A stretch of DNA of 64,000 nt, from NCBI RefSeq assembly GCF_000003195.3, contig NC_012877.2:16547344-16611343 (forward strand). Direction: 5' to 3'. Source of the DNA: Sorghum bicolor. Lineage: Eukaryota; Streptophyta; Magnoliopsida; Poales; Poaceae. Below, in pieces: positions 33,073 to 43,293 of the stretch. Position 1 is the stretch's first letter. Every line of letters starts with the position of its first letter. The notes beneath the pieces are model-generated. The model was given only the letters and a program-made list of their open reading frames with translations. It ran no database searches and was not told the DNA's origin. The position numbers and the translations under genes are program-made.

Positions 33073-33093
33073 GCTGATCTTGATCTTGAATCT

Positions 33094-33111
33094 GTCCCAC
33101 TGGGCGTGCCA
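33094..33111 (-). other. Primer-binding site of element A
   Basis: The minus strand reads TGGCACGCCCAGTGGGAC, seven bases inside the 5' LTR end. B has the same with one change (46234-46251). It is not the tRNA-Asp type; the exact tRNA cannot be fixed without a search. Confidence 0.75.
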
Positions 33112-33118
33112 AAAGATG

Positions 33119-33808
33119 TGTTGATGCAAAACCTAGTCTGCAAACACAAAGGGCTAATACCCGATCCAAACGTTAAGGCGTGCCAGCCGATTTGACCTTA
33201 CTATCGGCAAAGGTGGTAACTCGAATACTTTAGTCCTGACAACAGCGATGCGCCCGGATGTCACGGCTAAGAGGTACTCACGCGGAACTTGAGGATACGC
33301 CGAGCTTGAGTCGACGAATTCCTAAGAACTCGTAACAAAAAGAAAACGTATGACGAAGTCGTCGAAAAGTAAATGCTGGAATATGAGTAAAAACGTGTGT
33401 TTGATTGATTGATAGATGATGATGATTACAAGGTCCTAGGGCTTATATTTATACCCTGCTCAAAGAGCTACGACCAGACACGATTAGAATTCGAATTCCA
33501 AATCACACGGAACCCGTATACAACACGATGCGAATAACTAAGGAAATAATAAAACCATCCTCCGTGACAAACCGAAACTCCTCCACATGACAACTGGCAG
33601 CTTCCGGACTCCTCCTTCGCGTCATCGGCAATCCCCTTGCCATAGTCATCGGCAGACCTTTTTACTTGGTCATCGGCACCATATTACTGCCTGAGGACTT
33701 AGTCACATTCAACCTTTCCCTCATCGGCAACCATCCTTATCAGCAACCCGCATCGTACTGCCACCCTATTCTGCCATCCTGGACACGTGCCCAAAAATGG
33801 TGTCAACA
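33119..33808 (-). repeat. 5' LTR of element A (690 bp)
   Basis: I found no difference from 21448-22137 on side-by-side reading. The minus-strand TATAAATA is at 33446-33453 and should drive the genomic RNA. Confidence 0.95.
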
Positions 33809-34830
33809 ACCCACTACCAAGGAAGGTCGGCAAGGATCACTATGAAGCCTTTCAAAAGTTCGTCTAACCTGTTAGGGCTGTAAGGTTTCCTTTGCACGCA
33901 GATATAGAGCCCCCTTCCGATGGCACAATGACTCGCAGCCTATACACATACAGACAGAGGCCACACTATACCCAAAACGGTTCAGCCCCTCCGCCCTTTC
34001 GGGTAACCTCTAACAAGCTAGAAAAGGTCTTCATACTGAGCTAAAGCCAGAGCCATTATAGCCCTCATGGTTGCACTGTTGTCCCGGTTATCACTTACAG
34101 ATAAATCATCAAGTGGCTAAAAGTTATTTTTATCATTTATTACTTAACATTAATCTAGTCACAGGATCATAGTCACAGAAATAAAATCCAAATGCTATAC
34201 TTGCCTTAATCCAGTTGCTCTTGCTAGTCCTGCTGGTTGTCAAGGTACTGATCTTAACATCCGAAGTAGCACTCTTGACCACCCACGAATTGCTCACCGT
34301 CTAGCTCGATCATCGATCATCAACACACAAACAATCGAGGCCAAACACACACGAAGCAAACAAGAGATCTAAATTAGAACAATACTCCAATTCAATAAAA
34401 AGGTTCCAAAACTAATCTATACGTATTGCTACGAACACAAAGACGTGAAAAGCACTCTAATTTGATCCACGGTCACAAAAACGCAAGAAACATCGAGATC
34501 GAAGCTACGATGTAAAAGGAACAATTGCCAAAAAAAATTATATCGTAAAAAGACAGCTATGAGCTTGATTGAAACTGATTAAGAAAAACAATGTGAGTAA
34601 CATTAGTTAAATGAAATAAAACATATTTACACTTGAATATTGAGTTGACGCTAATCATATATTTTTATAAAGGTTATACACCTAATTCACTAAATATGGT
34701 ATTAAGCTTTATCTTTGCTAATTGCAAAAGAAATAAACATGTGAGAGCATTGAATCCAATTCAAATTTTGTAGTCCGAATTTTGTACATGAAGAATGCTT
34801 GACTAAACAATTTATAAGGTTCACATAGGA

Positions 34831-35307
34831 TTATGTTAGTAACTTATCACATATATGAAAAAAAACACCCAAGTTGATTTTTACCTCCACTCTCGACATC
34901 AGGTTCTTGATCTCCTCCAGACACGTGCGAAGCAACAGCGCTGAAGTGCACCACAACCACGCTAGGAGCTGACAACGGCTGATCTGATTAGCGACGTGCA
35001 GGACGTGGCAGATCGGACTGCACTTCGATGGAACAGCTGCAGCAGAAGCTTTTGTAGATCGAAACACGCCGTCTTTGGAGCTTGCCTGCTTCACGCGAAA
35101 TCCGCCTTGGACCCAGATATCGAGTCGCCGAGTGCTCGACACGGAAAAAGAAACCTCACGCGCACAACAGCGGTATCTGTAGACGAGATTCGTTGATCCT
35201 GTTCTACTCGAACACGGAATTCTGCCTCCCACGCTCAGGCGCACACATTCTGGTCGCCGATTCAGAGAACAAATGGCTCCTATAACGGCGGCGGCGGCAG
35301 CGGACAA
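34831..35307 (-). other. 158-codon ORF inside solo LTR E
   Basis: It starts MSAAAAAVIGA and is Cys/Arg/Ser-rich with no motif I recognise. It lies 40 bases downstream of a minus-strand TATA box (35347-35354), so it sits in the transcribed leader of the LTR. GAG|GTAAAAAT near 34890 looks like a splice donor, so the open frame may be the first exon of a spliced leader, or chance in a GC-rich 5' UTR. The flanking parts of E (20909-21447, 33814-34830, 35360-36012) hold no other supported feature. Confidence 0.3.
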
Positions 35308-35346
35308 GAATAAAACCCTAGTCTTGTTTTTAGTCTCCCTCTTTAG

Positions 35347-35354
35347 TATTTATA
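35347..35354 (-). promoter_or_regulatory. TATA box of solo LTR E
   Basis: The minus strand reads TATAAATA in an AT-rich stretch, followed by a GC-rich leader. Confidence 0.5.
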
Positions 35355-36017
35355 AGAATTATTTTACATAGATATTCAGTATTAAAAAAATATATTTTAT
35401 TATTTTCGAATTTAATTAATGTTATGGATAAAATAGATTCCAGAAGTCTCGAATTATTATTTAAACTGTGAAAAATATTCTGGAAGCTCTGAAAATTCGG
35501 AGAAAATTCTCAGAGATATTATGGAACATGAGGAACTCAAATAAAGTATTTGGAGCTCATGATAAGATAATTTGGAGCATCTAAAATTAGATTATGCTCC
35601 ACGGAAAAGGCTATAAAAATTCCTGAGAAGTTTATAGAGATTGCTTGATGGTTGACGAACTAAAACGAGTGATTTGGGTTACAACAAAAAGATTTGAGAA
35701 GCTCTGAACGAAAGCTTAAGCTGAGAAACAATGAATTTGATTGTACAAAAAGATAAAGATATGTCGCAGAAGGAAGACCGACCTACTAAACGCATTGTGA
35801 AGATTTTGCTCACTCTCAACACACAAAGAAGCATCAAGCAAACATTACATCAAATCGAATGCACCAGCATGTATGCGCAACAATGTTGCTAAATCTTATG
35901 ATAAAATTTAATTTAATAAAAATATTATTTTCCTATATTTTTATGATCATAAAAATACAAAATTACTTAAATTTACATCTACTTCGAAAGGAGAAAATTT
36001 TGGGGTGTTACACATGT

Positions 36018-36180
36018 GGGCCTTCTCTCTATATTTTCTGATAACCCCCTGCAGAAATAGATAAACACCAAAGCTCGTGGAATTCTTTCAGATAAAACCC
36101 TAATTCTAGATGTTTGGTGCATATTGATCCTTTTCCATGTTTATTTGATGGTTAAATTTAGTACTTAAGGACCGTCAACA
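36018..36180 (-). repeat. Outer piece of element D's 5' LTR
   Basis: The minus strand starts TGTTGACGGTCC and matches the first 160 bases of the Athila-like LTRs at 48853 and 55129. It ends where E inserted (CATGT). Confidence 0.85.
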
Positions 36181-37509
36181 ATCTTCATCGGCTTCTGACT
36201 TTTAGAATTATCAAACTTGGTTCTCCTAGATTCTATGGACAATTGCAGCTGTTGCCTGAAAACCTTGCACTCATTTGTGCTGTGAGATGTTGCACTGTGC
36301 CACTTGCAGTACTTCATCTTCTTTAATTCTTCAGCCGATGGAATCACATGATTAGGTGATAACTAGATTTTCCCTTCCTGAAGTAGAAAGTCAAATATCC
36401 TATCGGCCTTGGTGATGTCAAATGCAAATTTCTCTGACTCTTTATGCCCAAAAGGGCAAGACATCGGCTTCTTATTTTTTACCCACTCTGCTAAGCCGAT
36501 GACCGGTTCCTCATCGGAATCTGAGCATGCTGCCTCATCGACAAATGACACCTTTTTATTCCATGCTCTCTTGGGCTCAAAGGGTTTGATATCTTGGTCA
36601 GAAATCCCCTGCACCAAGTGACTTAGGCTCTCGAACTCTTGAGAAGCATACTTGTCTCTGATATGTGGCAACAATCCTTAGAAGGCCAAATCGGCTAGCT
36701 GCCGATCATCCAGAACCAGACTATAGCACTTATTCTTAACCTCTCGCAACCTCTGCACAAAGCTTTCAACCGATTCATCATTGCGTTGCTTTAGCCTGAC
36801 TAAATTGGTGATCTTCTTCTCATGAACTCTACAAAAGAAGTATTTGTGGAATTGTTTCTCTAGATCGGCCCAAGTGATTACTGAGTTGGGAGGTAACGAA
36901 ATAAACCAAGTAAAAGCCGATCCAGACAAAGATGATGAGAACAAGCGAACCCTTAACTCATCTCTGTTAGCAGCTTCTCCACATTGGATGATAAACCTAT
37001 TAACATGCTCCATAGTCGATGTATCATCCTGTCCAGAAAACTTAGTGAAATATGGTACCTTGTACCGATTTGGAAGTGGAATTAAGTCATATGCAGGAGG
37101 ATACGGTGTCCGATAAGAGTAAGTGTTGACTTTCGGTTTTATCACAAATTGGTCTCTCAGTACTTCAGCTATCTTATCGGCCCAATAAGCATCGGCATCT
37201 TGCCGATGAGGTGGCTGTGGATCTGGCACTTGCTGATAAGCTTCTATGTGTCTCTGAGGTGCACGATCTGCATGGAACATTGGATTAACCATCTGACCAC
37301 CAATTTGCTGACCAAGATTCATCGGCTGGTTGACCAACCCTTGATTCTGAAACCCAGGTTGGATTTGTCCTAGTTGAAACCCTACAGCCTGATGATTCTG
37401 GTGAGGCATCTGTGGGAAGACAAACTGCCGAGTCCACCCACTGTTAGCATTCATCGGCATAGGCCCTGCCGATGACTGGTAATTGGGCATCATCATTGAA
37501 TTGACATAC
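36181..37509 (-). pseudogene. gag: Gag of element C, continued and truncated
   Basis: Resumes element C after D. It carries the CKWHSATSHSTNEC motif, the capsid region and part of the Gln/Met/Pro-rich N-terminal region, collinear with element A gag. Stops at 36165 and near 36363 and 36678 break it. Homology to A ends at GAATTGACATAC (37509), where an unrelated plus-strand element begins, so the gag N-terminus, primer site and 5' LTR of C are deleted. Confidence 0.8.
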
Positions 37510-39256
37510 ATATGAGGCATTAAAGCATTGTAGCAACTCCTGATCCATCACTAAGTCTATCTTTGCTCAGGGACGAGCAAAAGATAAGCTTGGGGGACTT
37601 TGTTATTGGTAGATAAGTACTCTTTTTAACCATAAACATAGCATGAGAAAGGATTAAAATGAGAATACTATCTAGCTATAGGGGTTATCACTAACAGAAT
37701 TCTACAAGTTTTGTTGTTTATCTATTTCTGTAGGGGGGTTATCGGAATAAGAACAAAAGGAGGTCCACATGTCAGATTTACATAGAGAGATCACATAAAA
37801 CATCAACTCAGGAATACTCCAGAAGGTTCGGGAAGACACCACCTAAAAGGTGGGGCCCACCTACCATAGGGCAGGGGCGAGCGCCCCACCCTATCAGGGG
37901 TGGCCGCTCAGAGGGCTCAACCAATCACGGTGAACCTCGCGGATCCTACCTCCACCGACTTTGAGGATTAATCTTAAGCGCACGTTTAAGTCGGTTTGAT
38001 CCAAGGGCTGTGGTGATTCCTAGGGGGCTATAAATAAAGACCTTGACCCCCCTAGAGGAAGAGTTCATTATTCTCTGAAAATATCAGGAGAAGAAGAAAT
38101 AGACAGAGAGGGGTCCCTCGAATGGATGTGTCTCTATAGGATTCTTAGCCACCATCTCAATTAGATCTCTATAGTTCTTTAGCATAGCTACATAGGATTA
38201 TATCTAGAAGGAGTCAAGTTAATCTTGGAGTCTGAATCAATCTTCAATTCATCGTAAACTCTTATTCTCTTTGTTATATTTATATTAGTTCTTGCTACTA
38301 TGAATATGACTTTGATCTATTTGATTATATCAGAATTGACTTCATTATATTTGCTTATGTTCTCAATTATATTGTTCTTAGTCTACTTTGATTATATGCT
38401 TAGCGTAGTTAGATTAGAATTATGTTTATGCATAGGATCATATAGCGCTTACCCATTAGGCTGATGGGTAAGTGATAGATATTGTGTAGGCGAGGTGCCT
38501 AGACTGTATTTATCCACGATTACCCCTTATACTCCGAAGCTTGAGGTAGATCGTGGGAGTGACAGTCCTGTTGAGTCCTTTGTATTCCTTCTCCCGATTA
38601 TAAGGATTGTAGAGCACCATTATTACAGGGAAGTGATTGTTCTATTTATGATCTTTCTTGCTAATATCAGTATGCATAGATATAACCTTTTCTAGTGATG
38701 ATGTTAGGTGCACTTGCATCAATCAAGGTATGCTTTGATAGTACAGTTAGAATACTTAGGATTTATTCTTGTAGACTGTCCTAATACCATGCTAGTACTA
38801 TAGACTTAGAGTACTCTAATTGAGATGATTATCATATTTATCTTATGGCTATGAATTATTGTTTATCATCTATCACTTATTATTCATATTCATATATTTA
38901 TCTTATGTGACACTTAACCTGCATGAGAGATAGACAAAGACATGATTAAGGTCTCCATTGATTACATGCAGTGCTCATTGCTCATTATCCATTGCAAGTC
39001 CATTCCTAGTGGTAATAATATAAATAACAATACCTGGAATACTACTGGGTAAAATGCTACATCAATATTATCTGTGCGCTTGCGGATCTTTATTTATTTA
39101 TTTCATTCCTAGAAAAGCTTATAGATTTAATACCAGCACTTTGACATCATGTTAGGGATGACAACCTAGCTTAAGTGATGTTAAGTAATTTTGACGCTAT
39201 TGCTAGGGATAGGTTTAAAAGTCTATTTTTAGTAATTGTGTTAAGAAGTGTCAACA
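37510..39256 (+). mobile_element. 3' end and LTR of an Athila-like element (H)
   Basis: About 90 bases of internal sequence contain TTTGCTCAGGGACGAGCAAA and a polypurine tract AAGCTTGGGGGACTT (37586-37600), then an LTR of 1656 bp (37601-39256) beginning TGTTATTGG and ending GTGTCAACA. The same CTCAGGGACGAGC...GCTTGGGGGA block precedes the 3' LTR of J. The LTR has TATAAATAA at 38029-38037 and a PBS-like relic at 39189-39209. No coding sequence is present. Confidence 0.8.
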
Positions 39257-39443
39257 ACGATGTCAAACCATCCTTTGAAAACCAAAACAATTTCCACCAT
39301 TAAGTTGGCATGAACATCCTAGTCTATCGATCACCATTACCATGACCTAACTCAAATGATTTGCCTCTACAAAACACACGTTAGTCATAGTAATCAACAT
39401 TGTCATTAATCACCAAAACTCATTAGGGGCCTAGATGCTTTCA
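39257..39443 (-). repeat. Truncated 3' LTR of Sirevirus F
   Basis: The minus strand starts TGAAAGCATCTAGG right after the polypurine run AAAAAGGGGGAGAT (39444-39457). It is cut at 39256 by element H's end. Confidence 0.6.
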
Positions 39444-39457
39444 ATCTCCCCCTTTTT
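39444..39457 (-). other. Polypurine tract of Sirevirus F
   Basis: The minus strand reads AAAAAGGGGGAGAT directly upstream of the LTR start. Further G-rich tracts on the same strand at about 39825-39860 fit the repeated tracts known from this group. Confidence 0.65.
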
Positions 39458-40513
39458 AGTGATTGATGACAACAACCTCGAGTATGTTTGAAGTGAGGTT
39501 TTCAATGACTTGATTTATATAAGCATGTTATAATAAGACAAAAAAGGATTAGTCATGCTTATATCAACCAAGCCTAACTCTTGCACCCAAATATGTGAGA
39601 TGTGTACAACAGGATACAAATATATATGGCTCATAAGATATCAGAGTAAGAACGTGGAAGCAAAACAATATGAGCCAAAACACATGACATAGATAAATCA
39701 TCATGTAGCACAAAAGTCATGTCTCACAAACATCAACCAAAGTATCTCACGAATGCATAAAGTAAATATGATGCATGAAAATAGTAGCACACAAAGAACC
39801 AAAACCATCTCACTAACTCCCCCTAAATCTAACATACTCTCCCTCTCCCCCTTTGGCATCAAATGCCAAAAATCTAAGAGTCCGTAGGCGGGGGTGGAGC
39901 GGAGGAGTCACGGGGTACAGCCTCAAACTAATCTGTAGCCTCATCAATGTCATCATCTATCGAGTCTGAAGCAGCTGCCTGACCCTTAGAATGTGCATGA
40001 GTAGGTGAAGCGGTCTAGGTCGGCTTAGGCTTTGTGGCTATCTAATGGGCTATCTCTGTCTCAACCTGAGTCTCAACTCCTATAGAAGTAGTTGACACTG
40101 ACTCTGTAGCTATCGTTGATGTCTCTAGCATGGTAGATGACTGTATGAGCTGCTCAGATGATGCCACGGAAGAGGATAGACGCTCAGTAGTGGTGATTGG
40201 CAACATGAAAGCTGCTGGAGACTACTGAGGTGGAGCTGTTGGCATGCCAGTCAGAGCACTGTATGAGAATGACAAGTCCTGCCTAGCTAAAGTGTCCTAT
40301 ACCAAATGCGAGACTGAAGTAGACTGAGGCGTGAAACCTATGTGCAGAGGTGTGAACTGAGGCGTTTGCTGAAAGCTAGAAGAGATAGCAGCCTGAGAAA
40401 CCTGGTGCTGTGTAGTGGTGAAAGGCTGACTCTGAGCAGGAAGCTAGAGCAGCTGCTGTGACTGACTCTGAAGCCCACTAGGCTGTCTAGCTGGAGTCAG
40501 GGGGCTGACTAGG

Positions 40514-41256
40514 TGTAACACCCGGCCCAATGCTTAATAGGATTAATAGGAGACTCATACCAACAAGTTGCAACTTCTTTTCCGGGAGCCTATCTCGAAA
40601 GAACTCTAAAGTTAAGCGTGCTTGGCCTAGAGCAATTTAGGGATGGGTGACCGACCGGGAAGTAGTTCTCGGGTGCGCACGAGTGAGGACAAAGTGTGCA
40701 GAAAAGACTAGTGTTGTTCTGTGGGGGCTGACTATGTCCTAGAAAAGCTGTCAGATGTAAGCGGGCCCGACCTCGTGGAGGCGGGACGTTACAGAATGGT
40801 ATCAGAGCCGACTCTCGCGGTTTCACGTGCGCGTGTGTCGCAGTTGCGCAGGCATGGTGTGCATGGCTGGTGTGGACCCAGAGTGGTCACACAGCATGGC
40901 ACATGCGCTGGCACTAGAGGACGTTCCTGGCTTGGGGTTGATCGACGAGGACGTCGATCTCTTAAGGGGGTGAGGATGTAACACCCGGCCTAATGCTTAA
41001 TAGGATTAATATGAGACTCATACCAACAAGTTGCAACTTCTTTTTCGGGAGCCTATCTCGAAAGAACTCTAAAGTTAAGCGTGCTTGGCCTAGAGCAATT
41101 TAGGGATGGGTGACCGACCGGGAAGTAGTTCTCGGGTGCGCACGAGTGAGGACAAAGTGTGCAGAAAAGACTAGTGTTGGTCTGTGGGGGCTGACTATGT
41201 CCTAGAAAAGCTACCAGATGTAAGCGGGCCCGGCCTCGTGGAGGCGGGACGTTACA
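40514..41256 (+). mobile_element. Cassandra TRIM retrotransposon with 5S rRNA-like LTRs
   Basis: Two 280-bp LTRs (40514-40793 and 40977-41256), TGTAACACCC...ACGTTACA, flank only 183 bases holding a tRNA-Met-type primer site (TGGTATCAGAGC, 40798-40809) and a polypurine tract (AAGGGGGTGAGGA, ending 40976). The target duplication CTAGG is at 40509-40513 and 41257-41261. LTRs differ at about 8 positions. Each LTR contains sequence like plant 5S rRNA, the hallmark of Cassandra. It codes for nothing and depends on other elements. Confidence 0.95.
40555..40676 (+). ncRNA. 5S rRNA-derived segment in Cassandra LTR 1 (not a functional rRNA)
   Basis: The internal promoter parts are kept: AAGTTAAGCGTGCTTGG (box A region, 40609-40625) and GGATGGGTGACC (box C, 40641-40652). 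The 5' and 3' arms of real 5S rRNA are poorly matched. The second LTR has the same at about 41018-41139. RNA polymerase III transcription is possible from the conserved boxes; this is known for the family but not shown here. Confidence 0.85.
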
Positions 41257-41482
41257 CTAGGGAAGTGCTTAGAAGCTGCACCTGTGGTAGAGTGATCCCT
41301 CTCGCTGCCATGAGTGTTGCCATCATCGATGTTTGCTGGGCTCCTAGAAAAGCTGCCAGATGTAAGCGGGCCCGGCCTCGTGGAGGCGGGACGTTACACT
41401 AGGGAAGTGCTTAGAAGCTACACCTGTGGTAGAGTGATCCCTCTCGCTGCCATGAGTGTTGCCATCATCGATGTTTGCTGGG
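41200..41482 (+). repeat. Tandem duplication of Cassandra LTR tail plus flank
   Basis: A unit of about 141 bases (last ~57 bases of the LTR plus ~85 bases of flanking F sequence starting CTAGGGAAGTGC) occurs twice. Both junctions share CCTAGAAA, a short homology present in the LTR and in the flank. The copies differ by very few bases, so the duplication followed the Cassandra insertion. Confidence 0.8.
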
Positions 41483-43293
41483 CCTAGAAAGAAAGTTGCT
41501 GCTCCTGAAAAGCGAGAAGCTGCCTCTGAAGCTCATCTTGTCTGGCCTGTAGTGCTACATTGGTGGTAGCCTACTCCCTATCATGACATGTATGCTCCTC
41601 TACTACCCTCTGTTGATCAGCTCTTATGCCCTCAAGTATGGTAAGTAGGGCAGGATCTGTGGTAGCGGAGCTCCAGCCATATGATCATGCTGCCTGGGAG
41701 GGAGATCTGGGATAGGTAAGTGATAATCCTCATCAGAGCTATCTGAAGCAAAGTCAAACTCTCCCTCAGCCTCTACATCAGCAACTGATCCAATCACTAT
41801 ATCCCGCTCATCCTCGATTTTAGGTACAGTCCCTATACTGCATGTAGCTCTAGGAGAAGGAGGTGGAGCTCATCCTCGTGGTGCCTGTGGAGGTGCTAGA
41901 GCTTGTTGGTCCACGTGTGTCCTCGTCATGTGCTGAGGATCATAGTGTGGAAACACTATCACTGTATCTGTCAGCTCTCTCTGAAGGTGAGGTGGGAGAG
42001 GATCAACATGACCCCTAAGAATAAAAAAGGTCAACCAATGTGCATAGGGCAACTGACGACAGCCCTTGAATCCCTCAGCAATCATGTCCTCAACCTATGA
42101 CACTATGAGATCCCAAATATCAAACTCCCTTTGAGCCACTAGGTGAGCTATGAGCAACTGCTGAATCCAAGTGAATCCCTTATGATAGCTAATCCTAGGT
42201 AGTAAGGTCTTCCTCATTACAAAGTCCAAGATCCATGCAGGATGAGTAAGACCAGTAACAGCACGACTCGAGCCCTTAGTGAAAGGTGGGTGGTAGCAGT
42301 GTGTGACAAAGTCAACTAGAGGTAACTCACCACCATGGGGACGTCGAGGAGGCTCTATTCCTGAGTACCATAGCTCGTGAATCCTGGTCTCTGAAGCAGT
42401 AAGACCCTAGGTCTCTCTAGCACGCTGAGCTGTGACCCTATAGTCAGTGCCTGCCAGTGGATACTGAGTAAAATAATGGTCTGGTGCAACCCACACTGAG
42501 GCGTAGAACTCGCGAACCCACTCCTCAACATAGGTGCCTAGCAGTGCAAGCAGTCCAACTAGCCCTAGAAGATAAGTCAAATAGGGCCTGATGTCCTGTC
42601 AAACAATGTTAGCCAGAACCTCAAGGTCCATGACCCTCTGCTCTCTGAACTGAGCCTCACTATGGACATAAGCCATGTACATGTCCTCGTGAACAACTAT
42701 GTAGAATCTGGCATGAGCTCTCTAATCTTTGGTGGGAGGGAACCAGGTGAAAAAAGCTTTGAACCTCAGCTCCTGAACCTGATGAGTAAGCACCCTGGTG
42801 TAATCCTTATGAATGTGAGCTGGTGTAGAACGAGCTGGATGTGAGGAGCTAGTTAGAGGATGTGACTAACGCTGTGTAGTAGGCCTAGAGGCAACCTATG
42901 TATGAGCTCGAGTTGACCTCCTAAGGGGCTGCTCCTCAAGCTGTGTCTCTGTCTCCTCCTGTGCCTCTGGCTCCCCCTGAGCTGACTCTATCCCATCAAT
43001 CCGAACCCTAGGTGGAGATCTAGCTGCTGCTCGACCTCAAGGACTGCAGTCTCTGGGTGGTCATGATCTTGTATCCTATTCGAAGTGAGCCCCGATGACC
43101 ACCCGCTTCTGTGGCCTTAGCTGCTGCTGCTACTATGCCTCTGCCTCTCTCTCACTGGCTTTCCTCTTCTTGGCTAGCACCTTCTTTCCCTTCTCTGCTG
43201 CTGTGAACCAACGGGGTCTATCATCTCCCCATCACCTCCTGGAGTGCCTCCACTGACCCCTCTAGGATCACTGATGTTCTTGCAACATGCCAT

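Larger units (their letters stand above)
21448..33808 (-). mobile_element. Young complete Tat-like Ty3/gypsy element A (12.36 kb)
   Basis: Minus-strand order: 5' LTR (33808-33119), primer site, gag, protease, RT, two RNase H domains, integrase, then a convergent antisense gene, polypurine tract and 3' LTR (22137-21448). The two 690-bp LTRs read identically and the 5-bp duplication ACCCA is intact, so insertion is recent. RT with an extra RNase H and an antisense ORF downstream of pol is the known layout of the Tat lineage. Two amber codons interrupt gag-pol (30613-30615 and 27437-27439). The antisense gene is open. Confidence 0.95.
20909..36012 (-). mobile_element. Solo LTR E (2.74 kb), interrupted by element A
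   Basis: The ends are TGTAATACCCG at 20909 and GGGTGTTACA at 36012, flanked by the 5-bp duplication CATGT (20904-20908 and 36013-36017) inside D's LTR. After removing element A (21448-33808 plus one ACCCA) it is about 2.74 kb with no primer site, no gag and no second LTR, so it is a solo LTR left by LTR-LTR recombination. The minus strand reads TGTAACACCCC at the start. Family not determined; such ends occur in several grass gypsy groups. Confidence 0.8.
14179..36180 (-). mobile_element. Athila-like gag-protease element D (outer bounds, heavily nested)
   Basis: The outer ends are TGTTGACACTAGC at 14179 and CCGTCAACA at 36180, flanked by the 5-bp duplication ATCTT (14174-14178 and 36181-36185) inside element C's gag. 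D's own sequence is 14179-20908 and 36018-36180; the rest is element E with element A inside it. D has gag and protease but no reverse transcriptase or integrase, so it depended on other elements to move. Its 3' LTR is rearranged. Confidence 0.85.
39874..43293 (-). pseudogene. ORF downstream of pol in Sirevirus F (env-like position), broken
   Basis: The minus strand from the ATG at 43293 (MACCKNISDPRGVSG) through Ser/Arg/Glu-rich sequence, then a more ordered region (about 42800-41880) with segments such as GLLALLGTYVEEW and PHGGELPLVDFVTHCYHPPF, ends in an acidic Pro-rich tail with a stop near 39874. Many stops and the Cassandra insertion at 40514 break it. Sireviruses often carry an ORF here called envelope-like; I see no clear signal peptide or membrane anchor, so that name is by position only. 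The piece 42085-41870 is the longest open stretch. Confidence 0.5.

Noticed and set aside
40555..40676. Functional 5S rRNA gene
   Set aside because: The end arms do not match 5S rRNA, the sequence lies inside both 280-bp LTRs of a Cassandra TRIM, and there is no tandem 5S array.
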